From NCBI GenBank assembly GCA_964371715.1, contig CAYJNO010000023.1, positions 1 to 30,743 of the forward strand: a DNA stretch of 30,743 nucleotides, given 5' to 3'. The notes beneath the pieces were generated by a model. That model had not been told where the DNA came from and did no database searches. It saw only the letters and a list, made by a program, of their open reading frames with translations. Positions 1 to 7,328 of the stretch are shown one piece after another (position 1 is the first letter of the stretch; every line of letters starts with the position of its first letter). Both the position numbers and the translations under genes were made by a program. The stretch comes from CAYJNO01 sp964371715. GTDB taxonomy: Bacteria; Bacillota_I; Bacilli_A; Erysipelotrichales; Erysipelotrichaceae.

Positions 1-39
1 TTTTATGAAGCTTTAAAACAAAGATTTGAGAATGAATAG
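1..39 (+). CDS. C-terminal end of an unidentified gene
   Basis: The first 39 bases read in frame 1 as FYEALKQRFENE followed by TAG, and a rho-independent terminator begins two bases later, which is what the 3' end of a plus-strand gene looks like. Only 12 residues are visible, charged and probably helical, so the product cannot be named. It is separated from the ribosomal cluster by the terminator and by a new promoter, so it belongs to the preceding transcription unit. Confidence 0.5.
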   Translation, partial: FYEALKQRFENE

Positions 40-40
40 A

Positions 41-67
41 AAAAGCACTTTTAATAAGTGCTTTTTT
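41..67 (+). terminator. Rho-independent terminator before the S10 operon
   Basis: AAAGCACTT (42-50) pairs with AAGTGCTTT (56-64) around the loop TTAAT, and a run of T (62-67) follows. It ends the upstream transcription unit. Confidence 0.85.
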
Positions 68-127
68 ATATAATATAAGGTGCAAAAACAAGTAGAAAAA
101 ATAAATGTAAAAAAAAGGAAATAACAC

Positions 128-156
128 TTGCAAAGGTATAATAAAATTTGTATAAT
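128..156 (+). promoter_or_regulatory. Sigma-A type promoter of the S10-spc-alpha cluster
   Basis: TTGCAA (128-133) and TATAAT (151-156) are separated by exactly 17 bases, a near-consensus housekeeping promoter. A second TATAAT at 137-142 has no good -35 partner. Transcription should start near 163. Confidence 0.85.
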
Positions 157-162
157 AGGAGA

Positions 163-283
163 GCACGAGCTATGATGCGGGAGGTTGTCGACACACTGAT
201 AAGCGTTGCTTAGAGGAAAAGTCGGGTTATTCACGCGGAGCTATTAACCATAGGGTTAAGTGAAATGAAGGAGGAAATATTTC
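163..283 (+). promoter_or_regulatory. Structured 5' leader of rpsJ, possible ribosomal-protein autoregulation site
   Basis: About 120 nt lie between the expected transcription start and the rpsJ ATG. They hold a small hairpin, TAAGC-GTT-GCTTA (200-212), and a 6-bp hairpin, TTAACC-ATAG-GGTTAA (244-259). The second ends nine bases before the Shine-Dalgarno AAGGAGG (268-274). The stretch is richer in G and C than the flanking DNA. S10 operon leaders are known targets of L4 in other bacteria; that this one is regulated is inference. Confidence 0.5.
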
Positions 284-595
284 ATGGCAAAAAATAGCGT
301 AAAAATACGTTTAAAAGCTTATGAGCACAGATCTTTAGATGCAGCTAGCGAAAAAATTGTTGCAGCAGCTAATGATAACGGTGCTAAAAAGATCGTTGGT
401 CCAGTTCCACTACCAACTGAAAAACAAGTGGTAACAATTTTAAGAGCTGTTCATAAATATAAAGATTCACGTGAACAATTCGAATTAAGAACTCATAAAA
501 GATTAATCGAGATAATCGGGCCAAGTGCTGAAACTATTGATGCACTTTCAAGACTTGAATTACCAAGCGGCGTTGATATCGAGATTAAACTTTAG
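284..595 (+). CDS. rpsJ: 30S ribosomal protein S10 (uS10)
   Basis: First gene of the ribosomal cluster. S10 sits in the head of the 30S subunit and, as NusE, also joins NusB in antitermination. The 103-residue product has the usual length and the typical motifs RLKAYEHRSLD near the start, VGPVPLPTEK in the middle and LELPSGVDIEIKL at the end. An ideal AAGGAGG lies nine bases before ATG 284, and the minor hairpin just upstream could modulate its access. It ends in TAG, 15 bases before rplC. Confidence 0.98.
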   Translation: MAKNSVKIRLKAYEHRSLDAASEKIVAAANDNGAKKIVGPVPLPTEKQVVTILRAVHKYKDSREQFELRTHKRLIEIIGPSAETIDALSRLELPSGVDIEIKL

Positions 596-610
596 TAGGA
601 AGGTGGCATC

Positions 611-1294
611 ATGAAAGGGTTATTAGGAAGAAAATTAGGTATGACTCAAGTGTTTACAGCTGAGGGTGTACTAGTACCGGTTACTGTAATTGGAATTACT
701 CCTAATGTTGTTTTACAAAAGAAAACATTAGAAACTGATGGATATGAATCTATTCAATTAGGTTTTGAAGAAATCAGAGAAAAATTAGTAACTAAAGCTG
801 AACAAGGACATACTAAAAAAGCTAACACAACTCCAAAAAGATTCGTACGCGAAGTTCGTGGTAACGGAATGAACGAATTTGAAGTTGGAAGCGAAGTAAA
901 AGCAGATATCTTTTCCGCTGGTGACATGGTAGATGTTACAGGTGTAAGTAAAGGTAGAGGATTTATGGGAACAATCGTTAGAAATAACGCTAAAATTGGA
1001 CCTAAATCTCATGGTTCTGGTCACCACCGTCACATCGGGTCATTAGCTACAATCGGGATTACATCAAAAGCTGGTAAAATCTCTAAAGGTACTGTAATGG
1101 CTGGGCATGAAGGTGTTTACAGAACAACAAATCAAAATTTAGAAGTAATTAAAGTAGATGTTGAAAATAACTACTTATTAGTAAAGGGTAATGTACCTGG
1201 ACCTAAAAAAGGATTAGTTATGGTTAAAACAACAGTTAAAAGAAACAAGAAAGTAGAAGCAAAAGAATTACTTTCTTATAACAAGGAGGTTTAA
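611..1294 (+). CDS. rplC: 50S ribosomal protein L3 (uL3)
   Basis: L3 binds 23S rRNA early in 50S assembly and reaches towards the peptidyl-transferase centre. The 227-residue protein begins with the family signature MKGLLGRKLGMTQVF and contains GVSKGRGF, GPKSHGSGHHR and KGNVPGPKKG in the expected order. It is longer than the common form of about 209 residues, mainly through a basic C-terminal tail after KGLVMVK. The segment after HHRHIGSLA reads KGTVMAGHEGVYRTTNQN, so the usual GxMGxERVT-like loop is divergent. The next gene follows after three bases, and its Shine-Dalgarno AAGGAGG lies inside the last rplC codons. Confidence 0.98.
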   Translation: MKGLLGRKLGMTQVFTAEGVLVPVTVIGITPNVVLQKKTLETDGYESIQLGFEEIREKLVTKAEQGHTKKANTTPKRFVREVRGNGMNEFEVGSEVKADIFSAGDMVDVTGVSKGRGFMGTIVRNNAKIGPKSHGSGHHRHIGSLATIGITSKAGKISKGTVMAGHEGVYRTTNQNLEVIKVDVENNYLLVKGNVPGPKKGLVMVKTTVKRNKKVEAKELLSYNKEV

Positions 1295-1297
1295 TCA

Positions 1298-1927
1298 ATG
1301 CCTAAATTTGACGTATTCAACCTTGAAGCTAGTAAAGTTTCAACAATTGAATTAAATGACGCGGTATTTGGAATTGTTCCAAACAAACAAGCTATCTTCG
1401 ATGTAATCGTAATGCAAAGAGCTAGCATGAGACAAGGTACTCATAGTACTAAAACGCGTACTGAAGTTCGTGGTGGTGGTAGAAAACCATTTAGACAAAA
1501 AGGTACTGGACGTGCTCGTCAAGGTTCGACAAGAGCTATCCAATACAGAGGTGGTGGTATCGCATTTGGTCCAACACCAAGAAGCTATGCTTATAAATTA
1601 AATCGCAAAATCAGACAATTAGCTGTTAGATCTATTATTTCTCAAAAAGTATTAGACGAAGCATTAGTTGTAGTTGATTCAATCGAAGTAGCAACAAACA
1701 AAACAAAAGATTTCACTAAAGTAATGGAAGCATTCAAATTTGAACGTAAAACATTATTCGTAGTTGATATCGAAGAAAATTTCGACAATGCTTACTTAGC
1801 AATGAGAAACTTACCAAATGTTTTAATGCTAACTGTTGAATCAATCAATGTATATGATATTGCTAATGCAGACAAGCTTGTAATGACTAAAGCTGCTGTA
1901 GAAAAAGCACAGGAGGTATTAGCGTAA
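1298..1927 (+). CDS. rplD: 50S ribosomal protein L4 (uL4)
   Basis: L4 has a globular domain and a long loop that lines the exit tunnel. In E. coli and some Bacillota it also represses the S10 operon through the mRNA leader. The 209-residue product shows the tunnel-loop signature RGGGRKPFRQKGTGRARQGS (about residues 58-77) followed by GGGIAFGPTPRSY. The stop TAA shares its last base with the ATG of rplW, indicating translational coupling. If leader 163-283 is an autoregulatory site, L4 is the natural candidate ligand. Confidence 0.98.
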   Translation: MPKFDVFNLEASKVSTIELNDAVFGIVPNKQAIFDVIVMQRASMRQGTHSTKTRTEVRGGGRKPFRQKGTGRARQGSTRAIQYRGGGIAFGPTPRSYAYKLNRKIRQLAVRSIISQKVLDEALVVVDSIEVATNKTKDFTKVMEAFKFERKTLFVVDIEENFDNAYLAMRNLPNVLMLTVESINVYDIANADKLVMTKAAVEKAQEVLA

Positions 1928-2211
1928 TGAGTAATGCTAGAGATATTATTGTACGTCCATTAATTACAGAAAAAACAATGAAATTAATGCAAGAAAACAA
2001 TACAATTACATTTGAAGTTGCAAAAAGCGCAAACAAAACTCAAATCAAATTAGCTATCGAAGAAATCTTTAAAGTTAAAGTTGAAAGCATTAATACAGTT
2101 AATGTAAGAGCTAAAGATAAAAGAGTTGGAAAATATTTAGGTAAAACTAAAGCTTACAAAAAAGCTATTGTTAAATTACCTGAAGGTTCAGATATCGACT
2201 TAGGTATCTAG
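1927..2211 (+). CDS. rplW: 50S ribosomal protein L23 (uL23)
   Basis: L23 sits at the mouth of the exit tunnel and is the docking site for trigger factor and the signal recognition particle. The 94-residue product contains the diagnostic VRPLITEKTMKLM near the N-terminus and KSANKTQIKLAIEEIFKVKV. Its ATG overlaps the rplD stop (TAATG), with an AGGAGGT Shine-Dalgarno inside rplD. It is followed by the longest gap in the S10 block, 63 bases before rplB. Confidence 0.97.
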   Translation: MSNARDIIVRPLITEKTMKLMQENNTITFEVAKSANKTQIKLAIEEIFKVKVESINTVNVRAKDKRVGKYLGKTKAYKKAIVKLPEGSDIDLGI

Positions 2212-2227
2212 TAACAAATAAATATCG

Positions 2228-2246
2228 GGAGAATAATGCTATTTCC
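2228..2246 (+). other. Hairpin in the rplW-rplB gap
   Basis: In this 63-base gap GGA-(g)-AATA (2228-2235) pairs with TATTTCC (2240-2246) around the loop ATGC, with one bulged G. No T-run follows, so it is not an intrinsic terminator. It could be an mRNA processing or regulatory element, or chance. Confidence 0.35.
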
Positions 2247-2274
2247 GGAATAAATGCATAAGGAGGAATAATCA

Positions 2275-3108
2275 GTGGCTATTAAAAAGTACAAGCCAAC
2301 CACACCTGGTAGACGTGGAATGTCTGGTTTAACGTTTGAAGAAATCACAACTAACAAACCAGAAAAAAGTCTATTAGTTAGCTTCGCTAAAGCTGGTGGT
2401 AGAAATAACACAGGTCGTATTACGACAAGACACCAAGGTGGTGGACATAAACAAAAATATCGTATTATCGATTTCAAAAGAAATAAAGATAATATCCCTG
2501 CTAAGGTTGCTACTATCGAGTACGATCCAAACAGAACAGCAAATATCGCTTTATTACACTATGTAGATGGTGAAAAAAGATATATTTTAGCTCCAAAAGG
2601 ATTAACTGTTGGAATGACAGTAATTTCTGGAGAAGCATGCGATATCAAAGTTGGTAACGCAATGGAATTAAGAAACATGCCTGAAGGTAGTGTGGTTCAT
2701 AATGTTGAGTTAAAACCTTTAAAAGGTGGACAACTTGCAAGATCTGCAGGAGCAAGTGCTCAAATCTTAGGTATTGAAGGTAAATATGCAATCATCCGTT
2801 TATCTAGTGGTGAAGTTAGAAAAGTATTAAACAACTGCCGTGCAACAATCGGTGTAGTTGGTAATGAAGACTATAACTTAATCAACTGGGGTAAAGCTGG
2901 ACGCTCTAGATGGTTAGGTATCAGACCTACTGTTAGAGGATCTGTAATGAACCCTAATGATCACCCTCACGGTGGTGGTGAAGGTAGATCTCCTATCGGA
3001 CGTAAAGCTCCAATGACACCATGGGGTAAAAAAGCTATGGGTGTTAAAACTCGTAAAAAGAAAAAAGCTTCTAGTTCATTAATTGTACGTAGACGCAATG
3101 AGAAATAG
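2275..3108 (+). CDS. rplB: 50S ribosomal protein L2 (uL2)
   Basis: L2 is a core 23S rRNA-binding protein needed for subunit association and peptidyl-transferase activity. The 277-residue product has the usual length and carries TRHQGGGHKQKYR (about 43-55) and the signature NPNDHPHGGGEGR (about 224-236), which contains the conserved histidine near the active centre. Translation starts at GTG 2275, the only GTG start in the window. It is preceded by AGGAGG at 2261-2266, and starting here gives the normal N-terminus AIKKYKPTTPGRRG. It ends in TAG, inside the purine-rich RBS region of rpsS. Confidence 0.98.
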   Translation: MAIKKYKPTTPGRRGMSGLTFEEITTNKPEKSLLVSFAKAGGRNNTGRITTRHQGGGHKQKYRIIDFKRNKDNIPAKVATIEYDPNRTANIALLHYVDGEKRYILAPKGLTVGMTVISGEACDIKVGNAMELRNMPEGSVVHNVELKPLKGGQLARSAGASAQILGIEGKYAIIRLSSGEVRKVLNNCRATIGVVGNEDYNLINWGKAGRSRWLGIRPTVRGSVMNPNDHPHGGGEGRSPIGRKAPMTPWGKKAMGVKTRKKKKASSSLIVRRRNEK

Positions 3109-3127
3109 GAAAGGAAGGAATTAAAAT

Positions 3128-3397
3128 ATGGCACGTAGTTTGAAAAAAGGTCCATTCTGTGATGATCACTTAATGAAAAAAGTTGATGCACTTAATGCGG
3201 CTAGTAAAAAAGAAGTAATTAAAACTTGGTCTCGTAGATCAACAATCTTCCCTGATTTCATTGAACATACTTTCGCAGTGTACAATGGTAAAGAACATGT
3301 TCCTGTATTCGTTACAGAAGACATGGTTGGACATAAATTAGGAGAATTCGTTCCTACTCGTAAATATAGTGGGCATGGCGACGATAAGAGAGGCTAG
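3128..3397 (+). CDS. rpsS: 30S ribosomal protein S19 (uS19)
   Basis: S19 lies in the 30S head, forms a complex with S13 and contacts the A-site region. The 89-residue product opens with the family signature MARSLKKGPF and contains WSRRSTIFPDFIEHTFAVYNG followed by HKLGEFVPTRKYSGH, in full agreement with the family. A purine-rich GGAAGGAA precedes ATG 3128. Only six bases separate its stop from rplV. Confidence 0.98.
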   Translation: MARSLKKGPFCDDHLMKKVDALNAASKKEVIKTWSRRSTIFPDFIEHTFAVYNGKEHVPVFVTEDMVGHKLGEFVPTRKYSGHGDDKRG

Positions 3398-3403
3398 GTA
3401 GAA

Positions 3404-3739
3404 ATGATGGATGTAAAATCAACAGCAAAAACTGTGCGTATGTCTCCTAGAAAAGTAAGATTAGTATTAAACCTTGTAAGAGGAAAAAATATTGAAGAAG
3501 CATTCGGTATTTTAAAATTTACTCCTAATCATGCTGCTGGAGCTATTAGCAAAGTATTAAAAACTGCAGTAGCTGATGCTACTAACACTCATAAATTAGA
3601 TGAGTCAAAATTATATATTAAAGCGTGCTACGCTGATGAAGGTGTAACTTTAAAAAGATTTATGCCTAGAGCTAAAGGTAACGCAGCACAAATCTTAAAA
3701 CGTACTAGCCACATCACTGTAGTGGTTAGCGAAAGATAG
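3404..3739 (+). CDS. rplV: 50S ribosomal protein L22 (uL22)
   Basis: L22 extends a beta-hairpin into the exit tunnel, the region altered in macrolide-resistant mutants. The 111-residue product shows TVRMSPRKVRLVLNLVRGK at residues 11-29 and the C-terminal hairpin MPRAKGNAAQILKRTSHITVVV. Two ATG codons stand in tandem (3404 and 3407) and only a weak AGGTAG precedes them, so translation probably depends on coupling to rpsS. The stop TAG is part of TAGGAGG (3737-3743), the Shine-Dalgarno of rpsC. Confidence 0.97.
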   Translation: MMDVKSTAKTVRMSPRKVRLVLNLVRGKNIEEAFGILKFTPNHAAGAISKVLKTAVADATNTHKLDESKLYIKACYADEGVTLKRFMPRAKGNAAQILKRTSHITVVVSER

Positions 3740-3752
3740 GAGGAACAAAAGA

Positions 3753-4535
3753 ATGGGTCAAAAAGTTAGTCCTATTGGTATGCGTGTCGGAGTTATCCGT
3801 GATTGGGAATCTAGATGGTATGCTGATAAAGAATATGGAACATTATTAATTGAAGACGTAAAAATTCGTAAGTACATTACTAAGAATTTAAAAGATGCTT
3901 ATGTTTCTCGCGTTGAAATTGAACGTTCTAAAAATCGTATTGAAGTAATTATTCGCGCGGCTCGTCCAGGTGTATTAGTTGGTCAAAACGGTGAAAAAAT
4001 CGAAAAAACTAAAAAAGACATCACTAAAATCACTGGTGGTAAAACTGTAAACATCAATGTTGTTGAAGTTGCTAACCCTGATTTAGATGCTAACTTAGTT
4101 GCAAGAAAAATCGCTGAACAATTAGAAGGACGTCAGTCTTTCAGAACTTGTCAGAAAAAAGCAATTCAACAAACTATGCGTTCTGGAGCTAAAGGTATTA
4201 AAACATTAGTTTCTGGTCGTTTAGGTGGTGCTGATATTGCTCGTGGTGAAGGTTATTCTGAAGGTGTAGTTCCTCTACATACTTTAAGAAGTGACATTGA
4301 CTATGCGCACTATGAAGCAGACACAACTTATGGTAAATTAGGTGTTAAAGTTTGGGTTTGTCGTGGTGAAGTATTACCAGGTCAAATGGTAACTGAACCT
4401 GAAGCTCCAAAATTCCCTGAGCGTCGTGACAACAGAAAACGTCGTGACAACAAAAAAGGTGGATTTAATGGACGTAACCAAAGAACAGCAAAACCTGCAG
4501 CGGCAGTAAATGCTGAGGCAAAAGGAGGTAATTAG
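3753..4535 (+). CDS. rpsC: 30S ribosomal protein S3 (uS3), with C-terminal extension
   Basis: S3 forms part of the mRNA entry channel and contributes to helicase activity. The protein begins MGQKVSPIGMRVGV and has a KH domain with the GxxG loop VGQNGEKI (about residues 76-83), then GRLGGADIARGE in the C-terminal domain. At 260 residues it is about 40 longer than the common form of about 218. The extra tail (about 217-260) is basic and low in complexity, with the duplicated segment RRDN-(R/K)KR followed by Gly, Asn and Ala. Similar disordered basic tails occur in some S3 proteins. Its last codons carry the AAGGAGG used by rplP. Confidence 0.98.
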   Translation: MGQKVSPIGMRVGVIRDWESRWYADKEYGTLLIEDVKIRKYITKNLKDAYVSRVEIERSKNRIEVIIRAARPGVLVGQNGEKIEKTKKDITKITGGKTVNINVVEVANPDLDANLVARKIAEQLEGRQSFRTCQKKAIQQTMRSGAKGIKTLVSGRLGGADIARGEGYSEGVVPLHTLRSDIDYAHYEADTTYGKLGVKVWVCRGEVLPGQMVTEPEAPKFPERRDNRKRRDNKKGGFNGRNQRTAKPAAAVNAEAKGGN

Positions 4536-4539
4536 TTAT

Positions 4540-4956
4540 ATGTTAATGCCAAATAGAACTAAATATCGTAGACCTCACCGTTTAAGTTATGAAGGACGTT
4601 CAAAAGCTGGACGTGAAGTAGCATTTGGTGAATTCGGTCTAGTTGCTCAAACAGGAGCATATGTATCAAACAGACAAATCGAAGCAGCGCGTATTGCGAT
4701 GACAAGAAGAATGAACCGTGGTGGTAAAGTTTGGATTAAAATATTCCCTCACTTAGCTATCACTAAAAAACCTCTAGAAGTTCGTATGGGTAGTGGTAAA
4801 GGTGCTCCTGAAGGATGGGTAGCAGTTGTACAACCAGGACGTGTAATGTTTGAGGTTTCTGGTGTTGATGAAGCATTAGCACGCGAAGCATTCAGATTAG
4901 CATCACACAAATTGCCTGTTAAATGTAAATTTGTAAAGAAAGGTGAGGTAAAATAG
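4540..4956 (+). CDS. rplP: 50S ribosomal protein L16 (uL16)
   Basis: L16 joins the 50S subunit late and shapes the A-site tRNA binding region. The usual N-terminus MLMPNRTKYRRPHR begins at ATG 4540, four bases after the rpsC stop and 11 bases after AAGGAGG (4522-4528). An ATG at 4510 in the same frame would add ten residues inside rpsC and lies upstream of the Shine-Dalgarno, so I reject it. The 138-residue product has the arginine-rich AARIAMTRRMNRGGKVWI and MGSGKGAPEGWVA, both diagnostic. Confidence 0.97.
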   Translation: MLMPNRTKYRRPHRLSYEGRSKAGREVAFGEFGLVAQTGAYVSNRQIEAARIAMTRRMNRGGKVWIKIFPHLAITKKPLEVRMGSGKGAPEGWVAVVQPGRVMFEVSGVDEALAREAFRLASHKLPVKCKFVKKGEVK

Positions 4957-4958
4957 AC

Positions 4959-5159
4959 ATGAATGTTAAAGAAATTCGTTCAAAAACTAACGCTGAATTA
5001 AATGACAGCATTACTTCTTTAAAAGAAGAGCTATTTAACTTACGTTTCCAACAAGCGACAGGACAATTAGAAAATCCAATGCGTTTAAGAGAAATTAAGA
5101 AAACAATAGCAAGAATCAAAACAATATTAACTGAGCGTGAGCTTAGTGAAGGTAAATAG
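4959..5159 (+). CDS. rpmC: 50S ribosomal protein L29 (uL29)
   Basis: L29 is a small two-helix protein beside L23 at the tunnel exit. The 66-residue product shows the expected pattern EIRSKTNAELNDSITSLKEELF and the signature RFQQATGQLENPMRLREIKK. Two bases separate it from rplP, whose last codons supply the RBS (GGTGAGG). The stop TAG is part of TAGGAGG (5157-5163), the Shine-Dalgarno of rpsQ. Confidence 0.97.
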   Translation: MNVKEIRSKTNAELNDSITSLKEELFNLRFQQATGQLENPMRLREIKKTIARIKTILTERELSEGK

Positions 5160-5168
5160 GAGGCAATT

Positions 5169-5429
5169 ATGGAAAGATCAAATCGTAAAGTATTACGTGG
5201 TAAAGTTGTTTCAGACAAAATGGACAAGACTATCACTGTAGAAGTGTCAACAAGTAAAAGCCACCCATTATACGCAAAACGTATCAAGTATTCTAAAAAG
5301 TTCAAGGCTCATGATGAATTAAACGAAGCTAAAATCGGAGATACAGTTGAGATCATGGAAACTCGTCCATTATCAAAAGACAAAAGATTCCGTTTAGTAA
5401 GCGTTGTTCAAAAAGCCGTGATTCTTTAG
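5169..5429 (+). CDS. rpsQ: 30S ribosomal protein S17 (uS17)
   Basis: S17 is an OB-fold primary binder of 16S rRNA. The 86-residue product contains LRGKVVSDKMDKTITVEV near the start, then SHPLYAKRIKYSKKFKAHDE and the signature GDTVEIMETRPLSKDKRFRLV, all standard for the family. A TAGGAGG motif shared with the rpmC stop is its RBS. The stop is followed after 16 bases by rplN, which has its own AGGAGG. Confidence 0.98.
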   Translation: MERSNRKVLRGKVVSDKMDKTITVEVSTSKSHPLYAKRIKYSKKFKAHDELNEAKIGDTVEIMETRPLSKDKRFRLVSVVQKAVIL

Positions 5430-5445
5430 TACAGGAGGATTAATT

Positions 5446-5814
5446 ATGATACATAATGAAACTAGATTAAGAGTCGCTGATAACACTGGTGCTAAAGAAT
5501 TATTAGTAATTAGATGTTTAGGTGGTTCAGTAAGAAAATTCGCTAACATCGGGGATGTTGTAGTATGTTCTGTTAAAGAAGCTGCACCTGGTGGATCAGT
5601 AAAAAAAGGTGACGTTGTAAAAGCCGTTATCGTAAGAACAAAATATGGTATTCCAAGAGAAAATGGTTCATTCATCAAATTTGATGACAATGCAGCTGTT
5701 ATTATCAAAGAAGACAACACGCCAAAAGGAACTCGTATTTTCGGTCCTGTGGCTAGAGAAATCCGTGATAGAGATTACATGAAAATTGTATCTTTAGCAC
5801 CGGAAGTATTATAG
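5446..5814 (+). CDS. rplN: 50S ribosomal protein L14 (uL14)
   Basis: L14 lies on the subunit interface, next to L19, and is the docking point for the silencing factor RsfS. The 122-residue product has the exact usual length, with RLRVADNTGAKELLVIRCLGG at the start and the signature GSFIKFDDNAAVII in the middle. It begins at ATG 5446 after ACAGGAGGAT. Its stop TAG forms part of TAGGAGG (5812-5818), the RBS of rplX. Confidence 0.98.
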   Translation: MIHNETRLRVADNTGAKELLVIRCLGGSVRKFANIGDVVVCSVKEAAPGGSVKKGDVVKAVIVRTKYGIPRENGSFIKFDDNAAVIIKEDNTPKGTRIFGPVAREIRDRDYMKIVSLAPEVL

Positions 5815-5827
5815 GAGGTGACTTTAA

Positions 5828-6148
5828 ATGAAAATATTAAAAGGTGATACAGTTAAAGTCATTACAGGAAAAAATGCTGGAACTGTAGCTGATGTTATCG
5901 CGGTTTATCCAAAGACTAACAAAGTTGTAGTTGAAGGGGTTAATATGAAAGTTAAAAATATTAAACCAACTCAAGCTAATCCTGATGGTGGAAGAATCGA
6001 AAGAGAAGTTGCTATCGATGTTTCTAACGTTATGGCTTACGATTCAAAAGCAAAAGTTGCTTCTAGAATCGGATATGTAGTAGAAAATGGAACAAAAGTT
6101 CGTGTTTATAAAAAAACAGGTAACAAAGTTAAAGGAGGTAAGAAATAA
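5828..6148 (+). CDS. rplX: 50S ribosomal protein L24 (uL24)
   Basis: L24 is an assembly initiator of the 50S subunit and carries a KOW motif. The 106-residue product begins MKILKGDTVKVITGKNAG, matching the KOW region, and continues with VVVEGVNMKVKNIKPTQANPDGGRIEREV, the family signature region. The final A of the stop TAA (6146-6148) is the first base of the rplE ATG, so the two are coupled, and an AAAGGAGG for rplE lies in the last rplX codons. Confidence 0.97.
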   Translation: MKILKGDTVKVITGKNAGTVADVIAVYPKTNKVVVEGVNMKVKNIKPTQANPDGGRIEREVAIDVSNVMAYDSKAKVASRIGYVVENGTKVRVYKKTGNKVKGGKK

Positions 6149-6687
6149 TGACACGTTTACAAGTTAAATACCAAAATGAAGTTATCAAAAATCTTACTGA
6201 AAAATTTAACTATACTACTGTAATGCAATGTCCTAAAGTTGATAAAATCGTTATCAACATGGGTGTTGGTGATGCAGTAGCTAATCCTAAAGCTTTAGAT
6301 GAAGCAGTTGCTGAATTAACATTAATTGCTGGTCAAAAACCATTAGTAACTAAAGCTAAAAAATCAATCGCTAACTTCAAATTAAGAGAAGATATGCCAA
6401 TTGGTTGTAAAGTTACTTTACGTGGAGAAAGAATGTATGAGTTCTTAGATAAATTAGTATCTATCTCATTACCACGTGTAAGAGACTTTAGAGGTGTTCC
6501 TACAACATCATTTGATGGTCGTGGAAACTACACTTTAGGGATTAAAGAACAAGTTATCTTCCCAGAAATTAATTACGATAAAGTAAATAAAGTTCGTGGT
6601 ATGGATATCGTTATTGTTACAACTGCAAATACAAATGAAGAAGGTCGAGCTCTTTTACAAGAACTTGGCATGCCATTTGCTAAGTAA
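6148..6687 (+). CDS. rplE: 50S ribosomal protein L5 (uL5)
   Basis: L5 binds 5S rRNA with L18 and contacts the P-site tRNA. The 179-residue product has the usual length and carries VDKIVINMGVGDAV, KPLVTKAKKSIANFKLREDMPIG and LPRVRDFRGVPTTSFDGRGNYTLGIKEQ, the last being the family signature. It starts at an ATG overlapping the rplX stop. The 17-base gap to rpsN holds the RBS ATAGGAG. Confidence 0.98.
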   Translation: MTRLQVKYQNEVIKNLTEKFNYTTVMQCPKVDKIVINMGVGDAVANPKALDEAVAELTLIAGQKPLVTKAKKSIANFKLREDMPIGCKVTLRGERMYEFLDKLVSISLPRVRDFRGVPTTSFDGRGNYTLGIKEQVIFPEINYDKVNKVRGMDIVIVTTANTNEEGRALLQELGMPFAK

Positions 6688-6704
6688 GAGATAGGAGAAT
6701 TAAC

Positions 6705-6890
6705 ATGGCAAAAAAATCAATGGTAGTAAAATCTAATCGTCCTGCAAAATTCTCATCTCGTGCTTATACAAGATGTGAAAGATGTGGACGTCCACATTCA
6801 GTATTAAGAAAATTTAAGTTATGCCGTATCTGCTTCAGAGAATTAGCTTACAAAGGGCAAATTCCTGGTGTTAGAAAAGCAAGCTGGTAA
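6705..6890 (+). CDS. rpsN: 30S ribosomal protein S14, zinc-binding short form (uS14)
   Basis: S14 is a late-assembling protein of the 30S head. This is the 61-residue type Z form: the cysteines C24-x2-C27 (CERC) and C40-x2-C43 (CRIC) form a zinc ribbon, followed by the signature FRELAYKGQIPGVRKASW. The zinc-free paralogue found in many bacteria is longer and lacks these cysteines. It starts at ATG 6705 with AGGAG upstream. Confidence 0.98.
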   Translation: MAKKSMVVKSNRPAKFSSRAYTRCERCGRPHSVLRKFKLCRICFRELAYKGQIPGVRKASW

Positions 6891-6911
6891 GAGTTTAGGA
6901 GGAAAGCAAAA

Positions 6912-7310
6912 ATGATGAATATGACAGATCCAATCGCGGATATGCTAACAAGAATCCGTAACGGTGTAAGAGCTAATCATGAAGCAGTATCAATGCCATC
7001 AAGCAAGATGAAAGTGGAAGTTGCTAAAATCCTAAAGGATGAAGGCTACATCTTAAATTATTCAGTTGAAGGTGAAACAGCAAAAACATTAAACGTTACA
7101 TTAAAATATGGAGCAAATGATGAAAAAATCATCAAAGGAATTAAAAGAATTTCTTCTCCAGGTTTAAGAGTATACGCTAAAAGCGATAAATTACCTAGAG
7201 TATTAAATGGTTTAGGTATTGCAATTATTTCGACATCTAAAGGTCTAATGACTGATAGAGATGCTCGTAAAAACCAAGCTGGTGGCGAAGTAGTCGCTTA
7301 CGTTTGGTAA
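6912..7310 (+). CDS. rpsH: 30S ribosomal protein S8 (uS8)
   Basis: S8 binds the central domain of 16S rRNA and, in E. coli, represses the spc operon. The 132-residue product contains TDPIADMLTRIRNG at the N-terminus and ends with the signature STSKGLMTDRDARKNQAGGEVVAYVW. Tandem Met codons (6912, 6915 and 6921) make the exact start uncertain by up to three residues. The AGGAGG at 6898-6903 favours 6912. Confidence 0.97.
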   Translation: MMNMTDPIADMLTRIRNGVRANHEAVSMPSSKMKVEVAKILKDEGYILNYSVEGETAKTLNVTLKYGANDEKIIKGIKRISSPGLRVYAKSDKLPRVLNGLGIAIISTSKGLMTDRDARKNQAGGEVVAYVW

Positions 7311-7328
7311 TTTGAAAGGAAAAATTAA

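Noticed and set aside
13..234. Minus-strand 73-codon frame upstream of rpsJ
   Set aside because: It covers the terminator, promoter and leader of the S10 operon and encodes a Phe/Leu/Cys-rich sequence typical of AT-rich antisense; no RBS.
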